From: [Mycobacterium] fortunisiensis
GTDB taxonomy: Bacteria; Actinomycetota; Actinomycetes; Mycobacteriales; Mycobacteriaceae
NCBI RefSeq assembly: GCF_019050325.1
Contig: NZ_VOMB01000016.1
Span: forward strand, 644,834-708,833
Reading direction: 5' to 3'
Length of the DNA: 64,000 bases
Below, one piece after another: positions 60,843-64,000 of this stretch (positions are counted from its first letter, which is position 1; every line of letters begins with the position of its first letter). The notes beneath the pieces are model-generated. The model was not told the origin of the DNA. It searched no databases and was given only the letters and a program-made list of their open reading frames with translations. A program made the position numbers and the translations under genes.

Positions 60843-62894
60843 GTGCCCGATCCAGCGACGTACCGGCCGGCGCCCGGATCGATACCCGTTGAGCCGGGTG
60901 TGTACCGGTTCCGCGACCCGCACGGCCGGGTCATCTATGTCGGTAAGGCCAAGAGCCTGCGCAGCCGGTTGACGTCGTACTTCGCCGATGTCGCGAGCCT
61001 GGCGCCACGTACCCGGCAGATGGTGATGACCGCCGGCAGCGTTGAGTGGACCGTGGTCAGCACCGAGGTCGAGGCGCTTCAGCTGGAGTACAACTGGATC
61101 AAGGAGTTCGATCCGCGCTTCAACATCCGCTACCGCGACGACAAGACGTACCCGGTGCTGGCGGTCACGCTCAACGAGGAGTACCCGCGGCTGATGGTGT
61201 ATCGCGGTCCGCGGCGCAAGGGGGTCCGGTACTTCGGTCCGTATTCGCATGCCTGGGCGATCCGCGAGACCCTCGATCTGCTGACCCGGGTGTTCCCGGC
61301 CCGGACCTGCTCGGCCGGAGTGTTCAAGCGCCACAGGCAGATCGACCGCCCGTGCCTGCTCGGTTACATCGACAAGTGTTCGGCGCCGTGCGTCGGGCGG
61401 GTCAGTGCCGAGGAACACCGCAAGATCGTGCTCGACTTCTGTGACTTCCTGGCCGGCAAGACCGACCGGTTGGCCCGCGACATGGAACAGCAGATGACCG
61501 CTGCGGCCGAGGAGCTGGACTTCGAGCGGGCCGCCCGGTTGCGCGACGACATCGCCGCCCTCAAGCGCGCACTGGAGAAGCAGGCCGTGGTGCTCGGTGA
61601 CGGCACCGATGCCGACGTGGTCGCGTTCGCCGACGACGATCTGGAGGCGGCGGTGCAGGTGTTCCACGTGCGCGGCGGTCGGGTGCGCGGTCAGCGTGGC
61701 TGGATCGTCGAGAAGTCTTCGGAGCCGGAGGCGACCCGTGATTCAGCCCCAGAACAGTCTGGGCAGGAACAATTGGTCGAGCAGTTCCTCACCCAGTTCT
61801 ACGGTGAGCAGGCCGAACTCGGCGGTGCGGCCGACGAGGCCACCAACCCGGTCCCGCGCGAGGTACTGGTGCCGGTGCTGCCGCCGAACGCCGACGAGCT
61901 GTCGGCCTGGTTGTCGGGCCTGCGGGGTTCGCGGGTGAGCCTGCGGGTGCCGGTGCGCGGCGACAAACGGACGCTGGCCGAGACTGTGCAACGCAACGCC
62001 CACGAGGCGCTGGCCCAGCACAAGCTCAAGCGCGCCGGTGACTTCAACGCGAGATCGGAAGCGTTGCAGAGCATTCAGGACACCCTCGGGTTGGCCGAGG
62101 CGCCGCTGCGGATCGAATGCGTCGACATCAGCCATGTGCAGGGCACCGATGTGGTCGCCTCGTTGGTGGTGTTCGAGGATGGCCTGCCGCGCAAGTCGGA
62201 CTACCGGCACTATGCGATCCGTGAGGCCGCCGGTGAGGGACGCTCCGACGACGTCGCCTCGATCGCCGAGGTGACCCGGCGTCGGTTCTTGCGTCACACC
62301 AGCGATGCGCAACCCGAGGCGGGTACTGACCAACGTCCGCGCCGGTTTGCCTATCCGCCCAACTTGTTCGTGGTGGACGGCGGTGCCCCTCAGGTCAACG
62401 CGGCGGCGGCGGTGTTCGAGGAACTGGGTGTCACCGACGTCGCGGTGATCGGGCTGGCGAAGCGGCTGGAGGAAGTGTGGGTGCCGGCAGAACCCGACCC
62501 GATCATTTTTCCGCGCAACAGCGAAGGGCTCTATCTCTTGCAGCGGGTGCGCGACGAAGCGCACCGGTTCGCCATCAGCTACCACCGCAGCAAGCGGTCC
62601 AAGCGGATGACCGCGTCGGCACTGGACTCGGTGCGCGGTCTGGGTGAACACCGTCGTAAGGCGTTGGTGACGCATTTCGGATCGGTGGCCAGGATCAAGG
62701 AGGCCACCGTCGAGGAGATCACCGCGGTGCCGGGGATCGGTGTGGCGACGGCGAGGGCCGTCCTGGCTGCTCTCGGCGGCGGGCCGCCTGGTGAGCACGG
62801 CGGCGGGCCGCCTGGTGAGCACGGCGGCGGACTGGGCGATTCAGAGACGACTGCAACGGATATCGAGCATGATCGACGCGAGGTGTCGGGATGA
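60843..62894 (+). CDS. uvrC: Excinuclease ABC subunit C
   Basis: 683 residues from GTG 60843. GIY-YIG nuclease domain (16-95: GVYRFRD...[14 protein letters not shown]), UVR/UvrB-binding motif near 215-250 ([21 protein letters not shown]), RNase H-like 5' nuclease domain (about 385-560, with [18 protein letters not shown]) and C-terminal helix-hairpin-helix ([27 protein letters not shown]). It makes both incisions in nucleotide excision repair. After the HhH there is a GGGPPGEH duplication encoded by a 24-bp repeat. A mini-ORF overlaps the stop. Confidence 0.96.
   Translation: MPDPATYRPAPGSIPVEPGVYRFRDPHGRVIYVGKAKSLRSRLTSYFADVASLAPRTRQMVMTAGSVEWTVVSTEVEALQLEYNWIKEFDPRFNIRYRDDKTYPVLAVTLNEEYPRLMVYRGPRRKGVRYFGPYSHAWAIRETLDLLTRVFPARTCSAGVFKRHRQIDRPCLLGYIDKCSAPCVGRVSAEEHRKIVLDFCDFLAGKTDRLARDMEQQMTAAAEELDFERAARLRDDIAALKRALEKQAVVLGDGTDADVVAFADDDLEAAVQVFHVRGGRVRGQRGWIVEKSSEPEATRDSAPEQSGQEQLVEQFLTQFYGEQAELGGAADEATNPVPREVLVPVLPPNADELSAWLSGLRGSRVSLRVPVRGDKRTLAETVQRNAHEALAQHKLKRAGDFNARSEALQSIQDTLGLAEAPLRIECVDISHVQGTDVVASLVVFEDGLPRKSDYRHYAIREAAGEGRSDDVASIAEVTRRRFLRHTSDAQPEAGTDQRPRRFAYPPNLFVVDGGAPQVNAAAAVFEELGVTDVAVIGLAKRLEEVWVPAEPDPIIFPRNSEGLYLLQRVRDEAHRFAISYHRSKRSKRMTASALDSVRGLGEHRRKALVTHFGSVARIKEATVEEITAVPGIGVATARAVLAALGGGPPGEHGGGPPGEHGGGLGDSETTATDIEHDRREVSG
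62775..62822 (+). repeat. 24-bp tandem duplication near the uvrC 3' end
   Basis: Two identical copies (62775-62798, 62799-62822) starting GGCGGCGGGCCGCCTGGTGA, followed by a partial third start. Encodes GGGPPGEH twice. It shares the core GGCGGGCCGCCT with the carA duplication at 18659-18706. Confidence 0.85.
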
Positions 62895-62935
62895 CGGGCA
62901 ACAAGGACATGAGAAGCCAGGCGGACCGCGCATGA
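62891..62935 (+). other. 14-codon mini-ORF bridging uvrC and rapZ
   Basis: ATG 62891 overlaps the uvrC stop as ATGA; the frame ([14 protein letters not shown]) ends at TGA 62933-62935, which overlaps the rapZ ATG (62932) again as ATGA. It probably serves to pass ribosomes from uvrC to rapZ rather than to make a peptide. The same architecture is repeated after rapZ. Confidence 0.55.
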
Positions 62936-63846
62936 ACGAACATCTGCGCGACAGCGGAATCGCCGGTGGCGCTGACGCGGATTCGGGTATCGACGTGGTG
63001 TTGGTCACCGGTTTGTCGGGGGCCGGCCGCGGCACCGCCGCCAAGGTGTTGGAGGACCTCGGCTGGTATGTCGCCGACAACCTGCCGCCGGAGTTGATCG
63101 CCCGCATGGTCGAGTTGGGGTTGGCCGCCGGATCGCGGATCACTCAGTTGGCGGTGGTGATGGATGTGCGGTCGCGCGGGTTCACCGGTGATCTGGATTG
63201 GGTGCGCAACGAGTTGGCGGCCCGCAGCATCACGCCGCGGGTGTTGTTCCTGGAGGCCTCCGACGACATTCTGGTGCGCCGCTATGAGCAGAACCGGCGG
63301 AGTCACCCGCTGCAGGGCACCCAGACCCTGGCCGAGGGCATCGCAGCCGAACGGACATTGCTGGCGCCGGTGCGTGCGGCCGCGGATCTGGTGATCGATA
63401 CGTCGGCACTTCCGGTGCCGGCGTTGCGGGAGAGCATCGAGCGGGCATTCGGCGGGGAGACCGTGGCCTACACCAATGTCACCGTGGAGTCGTTCGGCTA
63501 CAAATACGGCCTGCCGATGGATGCGGACACGGTGATGGATGTGCGCTTCCTGCCGAACCCGCACTGGGTCGACGAGTTGCGTCCGCACACGGGTCAGCAT
63601 CCCGATGTCCGTGACTATGTGCTGGGCCAACCGGGCGCCAGGGAGTTTCTCGACACCTACCATCGTCTGTTGGACGTGGTGATCGCCGGGTATCGCCGGG
63701 AGGGAAAGCGTTATATGACCGTCGCCATCGGCTGTACCGGCGGCAAGCACCGCAGCGTGGCGATCGCCGAGGCGCTGGCGGAACGATTGCAGGGCGGTGA
63801 CGGGTTGACCGTGCATGTGCTGCATCGGGATCTGGGTCGCGAATGA
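62932..63846 (+). CDS. rapZ: RapZ/YvcJ-family nucleotide-binding protein
   Basis: 304 residues from ATG 62932. P-loop-like TGLSGAGRGTAAKVLED (about 24-40; Arg where Lys is usual in the GxxGxGK motif, as in other mycobacterial copies from memory), Walker B-like VVMDVRSRGF, and the RapZ C-terminal domain with FGYKYGLP, DVRFLPNPHW and IGCTGGKHRSV. Binds ATP/GTP and in other bacteria RNA or metabolites. Usually followed by yvcK (Rv1422) and whiA; the window ends at that point. Confidence 0.95.
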   Translation: MNEHLRDSGIAGGADADSGIDVVLVTGLSGAGRGTAAKVLEDLGWYVADNLPPELIARMVELGLAAGSRITQLAVVMDVRSRGFTGDLDWVRNELAARSITPRVLFLEASDDILVRRYEQNRRSHPLQGTQTLAEGIAAERTLLAPVRAAADLVIDTSALPVPALRESIERAFGGETVAYTNVTVESFGYKYGLPMDADTVMDVRFLPNPHWVDELRPHTGQHPDVRDYVLGQPGAREFLDTYHRLLDVVIAGYRREGKRYMTVAIGCTGGKHRSVAIAEALAERLQGGDGLTVHVLHRDLGRE

Positions 63847-63923
63847 TTCCGCGCAGGCGACCGCGCGCGAGGATCGCAGCGAGGGACGAGCGAGGACCGG
63901 AACGCGTGGGAGGCAAGCCATGA
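63843..63923 (+). other. Arg-rich mini-ORF of the first 77-bp repeat
   Basis: 26 codons plus stop, coupled by ATGA at both ends. Composition is extremely basic. Likely a translational relay; no evidence for a stable peptide. Confidence 0.4.
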
Positions 63924-63996
63924 TTCCGCGCAGGCGACCGCGCGCGAGGATCGCAGCGAGGGACGAGCGAGGACCGGAACGCGTGGGAGGCAAGCC
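63843..63996 (+). repeat. Two tandem 77-bp MIRU-like repeats between rapZ and the next gene
   Basis: Copies 63843-63919 and 63920-63996 are identical by eye. Each begins with ATGATTCCGCGC and ends GGCAAGCC. Because 77 is not a multiple of 3, each copy forms a 26-codon frame (MIPRRRPRARIAA..., Arg-rich) whose TGA overlaps the ATG of the next copy. The first ATG overlaps the rapZ stop and the last TGA (63998-64000) overlaps an ATG at 63997, where the next gene (expected yvcK) begins. Length, position and ATGA logic match the 77-bp MIRU elements of the senX3-regX3 spacer in M. tuberculosis. Confidence 0.85.
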
Positions 63997-64000
63997 ATGA
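63920..64000 (+). other. Arg-rich mini-ORF of the second 77-bp repeat
   Basis: Same 26-codon frame as the first copy; its TGA at 63998-64000 overlaps the presumed start of the next gene, which is outside the window. Confidence 0.4.

Noticed and set aside
62719..63993. 424-codon minus-strand frame opposite rapZ and the 77-bp repeats
   Set aside because: Shadow composition, and it spans the intergenic repeats; rapZ motifs on the plus strand are clear.

Overview
The window is high-GC actinobacterial DNA and reads as the chromosome of a mycobacterium, most likely a rapid grower (Mycolicibacterium type). The evidence is gene order. The run pyrR-pyrB-pyrC-(membrane protein)-carA-carB-pyrF-mihF-gmk-rpoZ-coaBC-metK-(Baeyer-Villiger-type monooxygenase), followed after an insertion by nlhH-like lipase, YhhN protein, priA, fmt, rsmB, rpe, ribD, P55-type MFS, lprG, ribE, ribBA, ribH, (PH-like membrane protein), uvrC and rapZ, matches from memory the Rv1379-Rv1421 segment of M. 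tuberculosis. Many genes start with GTG, and there are many 4-bp ATGA/GTGA stop-start overlaps.

Layout. 1-4168: the 3' part of an ABC importer (permease, ATPase) in one operon with a large flavoprotein that carries C-terminal HEAT repeats. 4181-12349: mostly minus-strand envelope or accessory genes: a membrane-anchored Ag85-like esterase, an EEP-family phosphatase/nuclease (plus strand), a GH16 lipoprotein, a condensation-fold protein, a secreted Ala/Thr/Ser/Lys-rich surface protein and a beta-lactamase-fold serine hydrolase. 12467-15207: an aldehyde dehydrogenase translationally coupled to an MHS-type MFS transporter. 15255-24188: the pyrimidine operon, with a PyrR-binding leader hairpin that hides the Shine-Dalgarno sequence and a long terminator hairpin after pyrF. 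24337-29375: a collagen-like secreted protein, then mihF, gmk, rpoZ, coaBC and metK.

30944-44733 is the accessory block and the most interesting part of the window. A minus-strand unit encodes a PobA-type flavin hydroxylase, a GriI-type (DhnA-family) aldolase, a GriH-type (DHQ synthase II family) cyclase, and a 1293-residue fusion of a Wzx/MATE-like flippase with an adenylation-carrier-thioesterase module. Beside it lie a polyprenol-type GT2 gene on the plus strand and a tightly coupled minus-strand operon of two GT2 glycosyltransferases, a small membrane protein and a large GT-C-like membrane protein. Four sequences resembling the IdeR iron box (13 to 16 of 19 matches) sit exactly in the promoter regions of these units. 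I infer an iron-starvation-induced pathway that makes 3-amino-4-hydroxybenzoate, hydroxylates it to an aminocatechol, and activates and exports it as a siderophore or as a decoration of a cell-surface glycoconjugate.

44734-64000: the conserved block continues with DNA replication/repair, translation and riboflavin genes, interrupted by a small low-GC hypothetical gene near 48.6 kb and by a gamma-glutamyltransferase lipoprotein with a 27-bp tandem repeat. The window ends in two perfect 77-bp MIRU-like tandem repeats between rapZ and the next gene, each encoding a 26-residue mini-ORF chained by ATGA overlaps.

Limits: all homology statements come from reading motifs and from memory of families. 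No search or structure prediction was run.
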